Below, one piece after another: positions 8,541 to 17,434 of a DNA stretch of 39,015 nt (position 1 is the stretch's first letter; each line of letters opens with the position of its first letter). The position numbers and the translations under genes are program-made. The notes beneath the pieces were generated by a model. It was not told the origin of the DNA and ran no database searches. It saw only the letters and a program-made list of their open reading frames with translations. This stretch comes from Nocardia pneumoniae NBRC 100136 (GTDB taxonomy: Bacteria > Actinomycetota > Actinomycetes > Mycobacteriales > Mycobacteriaceae). The DNA is taken from assembly GCF_000308755.1 (NCBI RefSeq), contig NZ_BAGF01000038.1:1-39015 (forward strand), read 5' to 3'.

Positions 8541-9824
8541 GTGACGCAGTTGACCCGGCTGGCATCGGGTACGGCGCAGCGGCCCGCCGCGAAGACCGAG
8601 ATCCTGCCTACCGGTCCGGGTGACGCGACAGCGGAGCTCACCGGTCCGCAGGCTCTGAAGACCGCCATGGGCGCGCCGCAGCTCGCCAAATTCCACACGC
8701 CCGAGGTCGTCTTCGGTCCCGGCGCACTGGCCGAACTCGGCCACTGCGCGCTGCGGGTGGGTGCGCGTCGCCCGTTCTTGGTCACGGACCCGGGAATCAT
8801 CGAATCCGGCTGGGTCGCCGAGGCCACCCGCCATCTGCAGGAGGTCGGCTTGCAGCCGGCCCTGTGGTCGGCGATCACGCCCAATCCGAAAGATCACGAG
8901 ATCGCCGCGGCATATGAGCAGTACCAGGCGACGGGCAGCGATGTGGTGATCGCCGTCGGCGGCGGCTCCTGTATCGACGCGGCCAAGGGCGTCGCGATTC
9001 TGGCCGGAAACGGCGGCGCCATCCTCGACTACGCGGGTGTCGACCACGTAGTGCGTCCCATCCCGCCGCTGGTAGTGGCTCCGTCGACCTCCGGCACCGG
9101 CGCTGATGTTTCGCAGTTCGCCATCGTCACCGACACGGCCCGGCACACCAAGATCACCATCATCAGCCGGACTCTGGTCCCGGACATCTCCATCGTCGAT
9201 CCTCGACTGCTTATCACCATGCCCGATGAGTTGAACGCGGCCACCGGCCTGGACGCGCTGACCCACGCGATCGAGTCGTTCGTCTCCCGGGCGCACAACC
9301 GGCTCACCGATCACCACGCATTGCGCGCCGCGCACCTGATCACGAACAACCTGCAGCAGACCATGGCCCGGCCACGCCTCGCCGAGCCTCGGATCGCGAT
9401 GGCTCACGGCGCGCTCGAAGCCGGCATGGCATTCACCAATGCCATCCTCGGCATCACCCACGCCATGAGCCACCAGGTGGGTGGACTGCTCGACGCGCCA
9501 CATGGAGTGCTGAACGGGGTACTTCTGCCGCACTGCATCCGGTTCAATGCAGCGACAGATCCCACACCGTATGTTCCGTTGGCCGCGGCGGTGGGGATCG
9601 ACGTTTCCGGCAGACCCGCCTCGGAGGTCGCCGAGCAACTGGCCGAGCGGGTGCGGCAGCTCGCGGACGACGTGGGAGTACCGAGTGGTCTCGCCGCACT
9701 CGGTGTCACCGCGGACGATATTCCGATCATGGCCAGAACGACACTGGATGATGCCTGCCTGGCGACCAATCCCCGCGATGCCGATGCCGCCGACATCGAG
9801 GCGTTGTTCCGCAGGGCGCTGTGA
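8541..9824 (+). CDS. ercA: ErcA-like iron-containing alcohol dehydrogenase
   Basis: A group III iron alcohol dehydrogenase of 427 residues with an extra N-terminal stretch of about 50. NAD-fold segments are VVFGPGALAELG and VVIAVGGGSCIDAAKG. All four iron ligands are present with exact family spacing: D238 and H242 in GLDALTHAIESF, H307 in GITHAMSHQ, H321 in DAPHG. The sequence is closer to Pseudomonas ErcA (PTTAGT-like APSTSGTGADVSQFAIVTD; ITPNPKDHEI) than to NDMA-dependent methanol dehydrogenases. ErcA acts in regulation of ethanol oxidation, so this protein may be an enzyme, a signalling component, or both. GTG 8541 has AGGAG six bases upstream. Its stop overlaps the kinase start. Beside the mft operon it is a candidate mycofactocin-linked dehydrogenase. 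Confidence 0.9.
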   Translation: MTQLTRLASGTAQRPAAKTEILPTGPGDATAELTGPQALKTAMGAPQLAKFHTPEVVFGPGALAELGHCALRVGARRPFLVTDPGIIESGWVAEATRHLQEVGLQPALWSAITPNPKDHEIAAAYEQYQATGSDVVIAVGGGSCIDAAKGVAILAGNGGAILDYAGVDHVVRPIPPLVVAPSTSGTGADVSQFAIVTDTARHTKITIISRTLVPDISIVDPRLLITMPDELNAATGLDALTHAIESFVSRAHNRLTDHHALRAAHLITNNLQQTMARPRLAEPRIAMAHGALEAGMAFTNAILGITHAMSHQVGGLLDAPHGVLNGVLLPHCIRFNAATDPTPYVPLAAAVGIDVSGRPASEVAEQLAERVRQLADDVGVPSGLAALGVTADDIPIMARTTLDDACLATNPRDADAADIEALFRRAL

Positions 9825-11218
9825 GGCGCACGATGACCGGATTCTCCAGCCCTGACCGCCCGAGCATCAGCAGCACAGCCACCGACCTGGGCGTCCTGAC
9901 CGGCGTCCGCTCCGGAAAACGATCCTTCTATCCGGCGTACGTACGCTCGGCCGAGCGGCTGGAAAACGCGGTGCGCGCCCTCGACCGGATTTCGCGCGCG
10001 TTGGTGCGCACGGCTGAAGGGCCGCGCGGTCTCGTGGAGGCGGTGCTACAGGCAGCCGCCGACCATCTGCAGGCCGACTGGTTGCTGGTCACCCTGTCCG
10101 ATGGCGCATTGCAAGCGGCCCGGCCGCGTTTCCTGCTGCTCGGCGGTAGCGGCCTGATCGAGGACGAGCGATTGGTGCCTGCGGACGTGCTGCCGCACCT
10201 GCGGGTGCTGCGCACCCGGCCGTGGGAAGCCGAGGACCTGGCCGATGGCGGTGTCGTGCGGGTCGCGATGACCTTGGACGGCGAACCGGTCGGCGGCATC
10301 GCCGGGCTGCCGGGCCGCGATGTCGAGATCGGCGACACCGATCTGGCGATTCTGCGCGTACTGGCGAACCAGGTCGCGGTGGCGTTGCACAACGCGTTCC
10401 TGCTGCACGACACCACCCGGCTGCGCGACCGCGCCGAGGAGCTCAGCGAGGCCACCGCTCAGCAGGCGCGCGATCTCGCCGCGCGCGACGCCGAGCTCGC
10501 CCATATCCAGCAGCGATTGGGCGATGCCATGCAGCGGCAGGCGCTCGACGACGAACGGCACCGCATCGCGCGCGAGCTGCACGACAGCGTCACCCAGGAT
10601 GTGCTGTCGGCGGGAATGACCATCGAGATCTGCCGTTCCGAACTGGCGGCGTCGCGCGGCGAGCACGACGAAATCGTCGAAAAGCTCTCGGCCGCAAAGG
10701 ATCTCACCCGACATGTGGTGGAGCGGCTGCGTGCGGCGATCTACGCGCTGCATCACGCCGCCGACGAGGCGCCGGGGGCACTGCCGATATTGCTCGAACG
10801 ATTGTCCAGCGTGCACCTGCCCAGCGATCTGAAGGTGCAGGTCACCGTGATCGGTGACCCGGTACCGTTGTCCAGTGAAACGGAGCACTCGCTCCTGCGC
10901 ATCACCGGCGAGGCGTTGTTCAACACCGTCTCACACAGCAACGCCTTCCGTGCGCACGTCCGCCTGCTCTATCACCCCGACCGGATTGTGCTCACCATTT
11001 CCGACGACGGCGACGGCGACCCCGCCCAACTGCGAAAGATGCTGAGGGTCACGGCGTCCACCAACCTGGCCGGCGCGCACCGGGGGCTCGCCAACATGCG
11101 CGCCCGAGCCGAGGAAATGGGCGGATCCATGTCCATCCGCCGGGCGCAACTCGGCGGAATCATGATCCGGTTCCAGATTCCGCTGCCGATCGCCACCGAC
11201 GGAAGGACTCAGCGATGA
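9821..11218 (+). CDS. GAF-domain sensor histidine kinase (NarL-type partner)
   Basis: Soluble sensor kinase of 465 residues. Layout: N-terminal region with RSGKRSFYPAYVRSAERLENAV; GAF-like domain about 70-195; coiled segment about 200-240; HisKA_3 dimerisation domain with ERHRIARELHDSVTQDVLS, phospho-acceptor His 254; HATPase with GEALFNTVSHSNAFRAHVRL, ISDDGDGD and GLANMRARAEEMGG. No transmembrane segment is seen, so it probably senses a cytoplasmic signal. GTG 9821 overlaps the dehydrogenase stop (GTGA); ATG 9833 is an alternative. The next gene is its response regulator, joined by ATGA. A similar kinase/regulator pair next to an alcohol dehydrogenase is known for ErcS/ExaE in Pseudomonas and for MnoSR in mycobacteria. 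Confidence 0.92.
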   Translation: MRRTMTGFSSPDRPSISSTATDLGVLTGVRSGKRSFYPAYVRSAERLENAVRALDRISRALVRTAEGPRGLVEAVLQAAADHLQADWLLVTLSDGALQAARPRFLLLGGSGLIEDERLVPADVLPHLRVLRTRPWEAEDLADGGVVRVAMTLDGEPVGGIAGLPGRDVEIGDTDLAILRVLANQVAVALHNAFLLHDTTRLRDRAEELSEATAQQARDLAARDAELAHIQQRLGDAMQRQALDDERHRIARELHDSVTQDVLSAGMTIEICRSELAASRGEHDEIVEKLSAAKDLTRHVVERLRAAIYALHHAADEAPGALPILLERLSSVHLPSDLKVQVTVIGDPVPLSSETEHSLLRITGEALFNTVSHSNAFRAHVRLLYHPDRIVLTISDDGDGDPAQLRKMLRVTASTNLAGAHRGLANMRARAEEMGGSMSIRRAQLGGIMIRFQIPLPIATDGRTQR

Positions 11219-11889
11219 CCGTCAGCAGACCCGCCACAGCCTCGCACCCGCAGACGCGAGAACTGCGTATCGTCCTCGTCGACGATCACGCCATCGTCCG
11301 GCAGGGCCTGCGATCCATCCTCGAACGCGAACACGACATGCATGTCGTCGGCGAAGCCGCGACAGCCGCCGAGGCCATTTCGGTAGTGGCCGGACAGCGA
11401 CCGGATATCGTGCTGCTCGACCTCAAACTGGGCACCGGTTCCGACACCGAGGGCCTCGAGGTGTGCTCCGAGCTCACCTCCCGTTTTCCCGACGCGGGAG
11501 TCCTCGTACTGACAACTTTCCTGGACGACGCGTTGGTGCTCGAGGCCGTCCATCGCGGCGCCAAGGGCTACGTCATCAAGGACGTCGACACCACCGCATT
11601 GGTCTCCTCCATCCGGGCCGTCGCCCGCGACGAAAGCGCTTTCGACCCGCGATCGGCCTCCGTGATGATGCGCACCATCCGGACCGCATCGGATGAACCG
11701 GCGCTGACCGACCGCGAGCACCGGGTCCTCGAACTGCTCGCCCAAGGCAAGAGCAACCGGGAAATCGGCGGCAAGCTCTTCATTTCGGAGACAACGGTCA
11801 AATTCCACGTCCGCAACATCATGCGCAAACTCTCGGCGTCCACTCGCGCGGGAGCCGTGTACGAGGCCAGCAAGATGGGGCTGATCTGA
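11215..11889 (+). CDS. NarL/FixJ-type response regulator
   Basis: A 224-residue two-domain regulator. Receiver domain: RIVLVDDHAIVRQGL with acidic pair D23-D24, phospho-acceptor D69 in DIVLLDLKLG, the switch Thr in VLTTF, and the Lys in GYVIKD. LuxR-type helix-turn-helix at the C-terminus: LTDREHRVLELLAQGKSNRE, IGGKLFISETTVKFHVRNIM, RKLSASTRAGAV. ATG overlaps the kinase stop (ATGA), so both are made together. The likely targets are the ErcA-like gene and the mft operon, with the inverted repeat at 8408-8457 as a candidate site (inference). Confidence 0.95.
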   Translation: MTVSRPATASHPQTRELRIVLVDDHAIVRQGLRSILEREHDMHVVGEAATAAEAISVVAGQRPDIVLLDLKLGTGSDTEGLEVCSELTSRFPDAGVLVLTTFLDDALVLEAVHRGAKGYVIKDVDTTALVSSIRAVARDESAFDPRSASVMMRTIRTASDEPALTDREHRVLELLAQGKSNREIGGKLFISETTVKFHVRNIMRKLSASTRAGAVYEASKMGLI

Positions 11890-12123
11890 CCGGCGCACCA
11901 CGACGGCTGCCCCGCTCGCTACAGAAGAAGCCGAGCTGCTGCCACACCCGTACGTGGGCCGTCCGCCGAAACTCCTCGGCGTCGGCGCGCTGGCTGCCGG
12001 TCACCGCCCGAGGAACAATCGTTCGCAGGGCAGGCGCGGCAGCAGCCGGCAGTCCTCGATGGTGCTGCGAAGCAATTCGATTGTGCACCACCGATTACAT
12101 CGCGCGCCTTCACCTGTCAGCAA

Positions 12124-13194
12124 TCACAAATCCGCGCCACCCGGCGAGACAAGGATCTTGACGTTCTCCTCCTTGTTGCCGATCAGTTCGTCGAACCCCC
12201 GCCGCACGATATCGTCGAGCTGGATGCGGCCGGTGATGAACTGGTGTGGGTCGACCTTGCCGGTGGCTATCAGGTCGATGGTGGCGGGGTGGTCGCCGGC
12301 GTACGCGAGCGACCCGATCACGCTGACCTCGCCGAAGACCAAATCGTTCATGGCGACTCGCGCCTCATGACCCCAAATTGCCACGTTCACGCAGGTGCCG
12401 CCGGCGCGCGTGGATCGGATCGCCGACGCGAGCACCGCGTCGACTCCAGCGCATTCGAAGGTGATGTCCGCGCCGCGGCCATCGGTCAGGTCGAGGACCT
12501 GCTCGATGACGTCGCCGGCGGTCGGGTCGAGCACCTGATCGGCGCCCGCGAGCGCGGCCTTGGCCTTGCGCACCTCGGCCGGTTCGACGGTGATGACGTG
12601 ATCGACGCCGACGGCGCGCAGCACCGCCGTGGTGACCAAGCCGATCGGCCCCGCACCGAAGACGAGCGCCGTGTCGCCGCCGGAAACACCCGACAACCGC
12701 ACCGCGTGGTAGGCGACCGCAAGCGGCTCCACCAGCGCGCCCACATCGGTGCCCAGGTCGCCGAGCGGATGAATCCAGCGGCGATCGGCCACCACATAGC
12801 GGGCGAAGCCGCCACCGCGGCCGGAAAGCCCCACGAAACCCAGTGTGCGGCAGACGTTGTAGCGCCCGCGGCGGCATGCGTCGCAGCGACCGCAGACGAT
12901 GTACGGTTCCACCACGACCCGGTCACCGACGCGCAGATCTTCCACCCCCTCCCCCAACTCGACCACTACACCGGCGAATTCGTGACCGAGGGTGATCGGG
13001 ACCGTTTCGCCGGTGAGCGGGTGTGGTGTGGTCGCGGGTGGGGCGAAGATCGGTCCTTCCAGATACTCGTGCAGATCGGTGCCGCAGATGCCGCACCATT
13101 CGACCTCGACTTTCACCGTCCCTGGCCGGGTGGCCGGCTCCGGCACCTCCTCGACACGGACATCGCCGGGACCGTGGAAACGTGCTGCCCTCAT
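12124..13194 (-). CDS. Zinc-dependent alcohol dehydrogenase, butanediol-dehydrogenase-like
   Basis: Medium-chain zinc dehydrogenase of 356 residues, most like (R,R)-2,3-butanediol dehydrogenase. Catalytic-zinc ligands are C37 in EWCGICGTDLHEY, H71-E72 in LGHEFAG and E156 in LVEPLAVAYH. Structural-zinc cysteines are at 101, 104, 107 and 115 (CGRCDACRRGRYNVC). The NAD-binding loop is FGAGPIGLVTTAV. ATG 13194 has AAGGAG nine bases upstream and is preferred over an upstream in-frame start at 13227. It follows the flavin monooxygenase by 73 bp on the same strand and probably shares its transcript. Together they suggest breakdown of a ketone, secondary alcohol or diol, though the substrate is not readable from sequence. 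Confidence 0.92.
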   Translation of the reverse strand: MRAARFHGPGDVRVEEVPEPATRPGTVKVEVEWCGICGTDLHEYLEGPIFAPPATTPHPLTGETVPITLGHEFAGVVVELGEGVEDLRVGDRVVVEPYIVCGRCDACRRGRYNVCRTLGFVGLSGRGGGFARYVVADRRWIHPLGDLGTDVGALVEPLAVAYHAVRLSGVSGGDTALVFGAGPIGLVTTAVLRAVGVDHVITVEPAEVRKAKAALAGADQVLDPTAGDVIEQVLDLTDGRGADITFECAGVDAVLASAIRSTRAGGTCVNVAIWGHEARVAMNDLVFGEVSVIGSLAYAGDHPATIDLIATGKVDPHQFITGRIQLDDIVRRGFDELIGNKEENVKILVSPGGADL

Positions 13195-13267
13195 TGATGG
13201 TTCTCCTTGGGATTCAATAAGTTGCAAGCCGGGCCGCCGAATACGGCGACCCGGCGGCGAAGACGGC

Positions 13268-15091
13268 TCAGCTCAGGTGGTGGACTTCCTGCAACCCGTA
13301 GACCGGAGTTGGCAGGCCCTCGTAGCGAGCCTTGAGCTGCAGCGCCAAATACAGTGAGTAATGGCGGGATTGGTGCAGGTTGCCGCCGTGGAACCACAGG
13401 CCATCCTGGTGGGTCGGCTTCCACATATTGCGCAGTTCACCTTCGAAGGGGCCGGGGTCCTTGGTGGTTCCGGAGCCGTAGCCCCAGCACTTGCCGACCT
13501 TGTCGGCGACGTCCTGGCCGATGAGGTCGGCGGCCCAGCCGTTCATCGAGCCGTATCCGGTGGCGTAGACGACGAGGTCGGCGGGCAGTTCAGTGCCGTC
13601 GTCGAGGATCACCGAGTGCTCGGTGAGTTCGCGCACCTCACCGTGCGCGAGCTTGATGTCGCCGTCGGCGACCAACTCCGAGGCGCCGACGTCGATGTAG
13701 TAGCCGGAGCCGCGGCGCAGGTACTTCATGAACAGGCCGGAGCCGTCGTCGCCCCAGTCGAGCTGGAAGCCGACGCGCTCGAGGCGGGCGTAGAAGTCGG
13801 CGTCGCGTTCGCGGATGGCGTCGTAGACGGGGATCTGGAACTGGTGCATGATCCGGTACGGCATGGACGCGAAGGTGAGGTCGGCCTTGTCGGTGGTCAT
13901 GCCCGCGGCCAAGGCGCGATCGGAGTACAGGTCGCCCAGGCCCAGGTCCATCAGGGAGTCGGATTTGACGATGTGGGTCGAGGAGCGCTGCACCATCGTC
14001 ACATCGGCGCCGGCTTCCCAGAGGGCGCCGCAGATGTCGTGCGCGGAGTTGTTGGAGCCGATGACGACGGCGCGCTTGCCGGCGTAGGCGTCGGGGCCGG
14101 GGTGCTGGCTGGAGTGGTGCTGGTCGCCCTGAAAGCGGTCCATGCCGGGGAAGTTCGGGATGTTGGGCTTGCCGGACATGCCGGTGGCCAGCACGAGGTG
14201 CTTGGGTCGCAGCACCATCGGTTCGCCGTCACGCTCGACATGGACGGTCCATTCCTGAGTCTGCTCGTCATAGGTGGCGCTGCGGCAGGTGGTCTTGGAC
14301 CAGTACGGCACCTCCATGATCTTGGTGTACATCTCGAGCCAGTCGCCGATCTTGTCCTTCGGCGTGAACACCGGCCAGTTGTCGGGGAACGGCAGGTACG
14401 GCAGGTGGTCGTACCAGACGGGGTCGTGCAGGCACAGCGACTTGTAGCGTTTGCGCCACTGGTCGCCGGGCCGGTCGTGCTTGTCGATCACCAGCGCGGG
14501 CACGCCGAGCTGCCGCATCCGGGCGCCGAGCGCGATGCCGCCCTGACCGCCGCCGACCACCACCACGTATGGCTGCCGGGTGACGCCGAGCTCGCTCTCC
14601 TCCCGCGCCCGCTGCTCCGCCCAGGTGACACGGTTCCGGTTCGCACCATGCTCAGTGCCTTTGGGGCGACGCGGTCCTTTGTTCTCCTCGAAGCCGCGCA
14701 ACTCGCGCAGCGAGGTGAGCAGCGTCCATGCGCCCTCGTCGGTGAGCCGCAGGTGGCCAACGCCGCGCCCGGTGGCGGTCTCGAACCCGATCCAGGCGGT
14801 GAGCACGCCGTCGGCCTCGGTGACCGGCTCGGTGGTGTGGAAGCCGCGCGGATCGGTGTCGTTGAGCCGCGCCCGCAGCATGTCGGCGACGCCGCCGCGG
14901 CCCTCCACGGTCTTGATGTTCCAGGTGAAGGCGACCAGATCACGCCAGAAGCTGTCCACGGCGAACATGCCCGCGGCTGATTCGATGTCGCGCGCCGCGA
15001 GCGCGGATTCGAACTCGCGCAACCAGGCGTCCACCCGCTGCTGCGGTCCGGCCGATTCCTCACGCGCCGCCGGTTCCAGTGTCCGAGTCAC
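13268..15091 (-). CDS. Flavin-containing monooxygenase with N-terminal NTF2-like domain
   Basis: A 607-residue FAD/NADPH monooxygenase. Residues about 18-130 look like a SnoaL/NTF2 fold (ESALAARDIESAAGMFAVDS, FWRDLVAFTWNIKTVEGR). The FAD Rossmann motif is VVVGGGQGGIALGARM (GxGxxG at 180-185), followed by HDRPGDQWRKRYKSLCLHDP. The linker FQGDQHHSSQHPG (320-332) sits where FMO/Baeyer-Villiger fingerprints lie. The NADPH motif is unusual, VIGSNNSAHDIC (344-353). ATGYGSMNGW is the C-terminal FAD-contact motif. GTG 15091 has AAGGAG six bases upstream. It is first in an operon with the zinc alcohol dehydrogenase. Whether it is a Baeyer-Villiger, heteroatom or other oxygenase cannot be told here. 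Confidence 0.9.
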   Translation of the reverse strand: MTRTLEPAAREESAGPQQRVDAWLREFESALAARDIESAAGMFAVDSFWRDLVAFTWNIKTVEGRGGVADMLRARLNDTDPRGFHTTEPVTEADGVLTAWIGFETATGRGVGHLRLTDEGAWTLLTSLRELRGFEENKGPRRPKGTEHGANRNRVTWAEQRAREESELGVTRQPYVVVVGGGQGGIALGARMRQLGVPALVIDKHDRPGDQWRKRYKSLCLHDPVWYDHLPYLPFPDNWPVFTPKDKIGDWLEMYTKIMEVPYWSKTTCRSATYDEQTQEWTVHVERDGEPMVLRPKHLVLATGMSGKPNIPNFPGMDRFQGDQHHSSQHPGPDAYAGKRAVVIGSNNSAHDICGALWEAGADVTMVQRSSTHIVKSDSLMDLGLGDLYSDRALAAGMTTDKADLTFASMPYRIMHQFQIPVYDAIRERDADFYARLERVGFQLDWGDDGSGLFMKYLRRGSGYYIDVGASELVADGDIKLAHGEVRELTEHSVILDDGTELPADLVVYATGYGSMNGWAADLIGQDVADKVGKCWGYGSGTTKDPGPFEGELRNMWKPTHQDGLWFHGGNLHQSRHYSLYLALQLKARYEGLPTPVYGLQEVHHLS

Positions 15092-15145
15092 CGGATTCTC
15101 CTTCCCACAAAGGTTTGTGACCTACAGCACACGGCATATGAGTCG

Positions 15146-15174
15146 GAGTCACAATCGTTGCAAGACGTTGCATC
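15146..15174. promoter_or_regulatory. Candidate operator upstream of the monooxygenase operon (copy 1)
   Basis: GAGTCAC, then GTTGCAAGACGTTGCATC (two GTTGCA units 10 bp apart), 55 bp before the monooxygenase start and about 140 bp before the decayed regulator fragment. About 25 of 29 positions match the copy upstream of the intact GAF regulator at 17053-17080. Likely binding site of that regulator (inference). Confidence 0.6.
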
Positions 15175-15311
15175 TCGGTGAGGGTGCGATATTGGCTGCC
15201 GGGATCCTTGTCTGCGTCGGCGGACCTCGGACCACCGGCGGACGGGCATCATCAGCGAATTCAGTGCAGTCGCATCTAGGCTCGGCCCCCCGCTATACGC
15301 GTGACCGGTCC

Positions 15312-15563
15312 GGATGCACGACGCCGTCATCGGAGCGCGGCGCTCCCACTGCGACCGCGGTGGCGCGCGCTCCTGGCAACGCGTTTCGCGCCGCGGCAGT
15401 GACTCAGGATCGGCCCAACGCCTGGGCCATACGGTCACTGGACCAGGTCCAGCAACGTCGCCGCGAATCCCCGTTTGCCGAAGTCACGGCGAAATTCCCT
15501 GACTTCGCCGCCGCAGCGCAGATGATCACGGTGGTGACCGCCGCCGACGGGGTGGCGCTCTGA
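15312..15563 (+). pseudogene. Decayed N-terminal fragment of a GAF regulator
   Basis: Plus-strand remnant closely related to the intact minus-strand regulator at 15735-16973. One frame reads MHDAVIGARRS (intact copy MHDAVIGGGRS). After a frameshift the next frame reads TAVARAP, LDQVQQRRRESPFAEV and AAAAQMITVVTAADGVAL, against TVVARSW, SEVERRRRESPLSSV and DAAQMIMVVTDADGIVL. A stop follows at the start of the GAF domain. The DNA-binding part is missing, so it cannot act as a regulator. The shared upstream motif shows that the promoter region was duplicated with it. Confidence 0.85.
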
Positions 15564-15734
15564 CCCCGCCCTGTCATCACCGCACCGGTGGATACCGCAG
15601 TCCGTACTCGCGGAAGACGAACCGCTGGGGCATCAACACCCGTAGAAAGGCGCTCAGGCTACGCCTTCCCACCGACCCGGAGAGGGAAATGTGGCAGCTC
15701 TTCTCATTCTCTCGCGCCGGTCCGAAACGCTAGC

Positions 15735-16973
15735 TCACGAATGACTGGACTGGACTGGCGCGAACGCACTATCCACCGCGTCCGGCCCCGCTCCGAAACT
15801 CACCGTCATCTCCACCGCGGGCGCCAGCCGATACGGTCGATTCTCCACCACCGACCCCACCACCCGGCGCAACCGCGACAACTCCGCCCGCACCGCCACC
15901 GCATGATCGGGGTCGCCGTAGAGCGCCTCACTCAACGCCGTCACCGTCATCCCCGCCGTACCGCACCGGTGCAACAACAACAGGATCTCCGCATGCCGCG
16001 TAGAAAGAGTGCGCCGCCAGTCCGACTCACCCCGCGCCATCAGCACCGGTGCACCCGACAGATCCAGTGTCAGCCGGATTCTGTCGTCGGCCGAGCGTGG
16101 CCGCACCAACCATCCGCTGTTCAACGGCTTCGCCTCACACAATCCCAGCCCCGGGACGTGCACCGCCCGCACCGCATCCGGCACCGCGATCCGCCGGCCC
16201 GCCGCCACCCCGACCGCATGCGCCACCCACCCGTGCTCGTCCACCAGCAACGCGGGCCCGCTCAACGACGACAACGCCGGCATCGACGCCATCCGCAGCC
16301 GCTCCAGCCGCTCCTGCTGATGCCGCAGCAGCTGCCCCTCCGCCAGCCGCACCGCCGCCCCGATCAACGCCGTGATTGTCGGATGCAACGTCAACGCCGG
16401 ACCGCTGACATCCACCACCCCGATCAACTCACCCGTGCGCGGATCGTGCACCGGCGCCGCCGTGCAATACCAGGGATGCTGTGACTGCTCGAAATGCTCC
16501 CCCGACACCAACTGCACCGGCTCGGCCTCCGCCAGCGCTGTGCCGATCGCGTTCGTGCCGACTGCCGACTCCGTCCACGTCGCCCCCTCCTGAAAACCCA
16601 GCCCGTCCGCGCGATGACGCACCTTCGCCGACCCGGCGCGCCAGAGCACGATGCCGTCCGCGTCGGTCACTACCATGATCATCTGCGCCGCGTCGGCGAC
16701 ACTGTCGATCAGCTGCGTTATCCCACCGATAACCGAACTCAACGGCGACTCCCGGCGCCGACGCTCCACCTCCGAGGGCGGCAACACCGTGCGCGCGTTC
16801 ACCCGGTCCGGCACCAGACCCGCCGCCAGCACCCGCGCCCATGACCGCGCCACCACCGTGCGCGGCCGCAACGGCGAACGACCGCCGCCGATCACCGCAT
16901 CGTGCATGCGCACCAGGTCACGGGCATAGCGGGGAAGATCCGTCCCCGGAGTGATCGCGTTGAATTCGCCCAT
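15735..16973 (-). CDS. GAF-domain transcriptional regulator of the monooxygenase/ADH operon
   Basis: About 412 residues from ATG 16973 (MGEFNAITPG). N-terminal region with RMHDAVIGGG and VVARSWARVLAAGL, GAF domain with AAQMIMVVTDADGIVLWRAG, GATWTESAVGTNAIGTAL, SQHPWYCTAAPVHDPRTGEL and GVVDVSG. The C-terminal part has a winged-helix region (RTLSTRHAEILLLLHRCG, VRAELSRLRRVVGSVVENRP). It has the same architecture as the regulator at 518-1741 and likewise lacks an AAA+ domain. It is upstream of and co-oriented with the monooxygenase operon, separated by a decayed copy of itself. A shared motif at 17053-17080 suggests autoregulation. GTG or upstream starts up to 17048 are possible because the ribosome site is weak. 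Confidence 0.85.
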   Translation of the reverse strand: MGEFNAITPGTDLPRYARDLVRMHDAVIGGGRSPLRPRTVVARSWARVLAAGLVPDRVNARTVLPPSEVERRRRESPLSSVIGGITQLIDSVADAAQMIMVVTDADGIVLWRAGSAKVRHRADGLGFQEGATWTESAVGTNAIGTALAEAEPVQLVSGEHFEQSQHPWYCTAAPVHDPRTGELIGVVDVSGPALTLHPTITALIGAAVRLAEGQLLRHQQERLERLRMASMPALSSLSGPALLVDEHGWVAHAVGVAAGRRIAVPDAVRAVHVPGLGLCEAKPLNSGWLVRPRSADDRIRLTLDLSGAPVLMARGESDWRRTLSTRHAEILLLLHRCGTAGMTVTALSEALYGDPDHAVAVRAELSRLRRVVGSVVENRPYRLAPAVEMTVSFGAGPDAVDSAFAPVQSSHS

Positions 16974-17052
16974 CGTGCCTGTCCGCTCTTTGCTCCCGAG
17001 TTGCGCCGCACGCGACACAACCCCCCCCGCTCCTGTACGCGCGACCATCGAT

Positions 17053-17080
17053 GATGCAACGCCTTACAACATCGTGACTC
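17053..17080. promoter_or_regulatory. Candidate operator upstream of the GAF regulator (copy 2)
   Basis: Read on the minus strand: GAGTCACGAT followed by GTTGTAAGGCGTTGCATC. It lies 80 bp before the regulator ATG and matches the motif at 15146-15174 with one gap and three substitutions. In both places it has the same orientation relative to the regulator copy downstream. Confidence 0.6.
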
Positions 17081-17434
17081 GATTTCCCGGCCGCGTGTTA
17101 TAGATCACACAACACCGGATCGGCGACGTCAAGACGACCAAAACCCACGTCATCGGTCTCGGCGCTGGGCTGAACGCTGAACGCATGCCGCGCGCACTGC
17201 CGCCTGCACCTAGAGCCGCCATCCACTGGCCTGCGGTACTGATCCGCATAGCTGGGCACCTCCGCGCGAAGCACAACTACCGACCGCGTCGCAGCCCGTG
17301 CGACATCGCGATGAACTCGCACGTAACCGGCGCGTCCGGTAGCTCGGCGCCTGCAGCAACCAGCGGTTCTTTCCGGAGCTGAGACCGGCACCCTGCCAAC
17401 CGCAGCGATCGCCGCGGCACCTGTAACCTGTCGG

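Noticed and set aside
13361..14980. A 539-residue plus-strand open frame opposite the monooxygenase
   Set aside because: It is a Val/Gly/Ala-rich mirror of the real gene with no motif.
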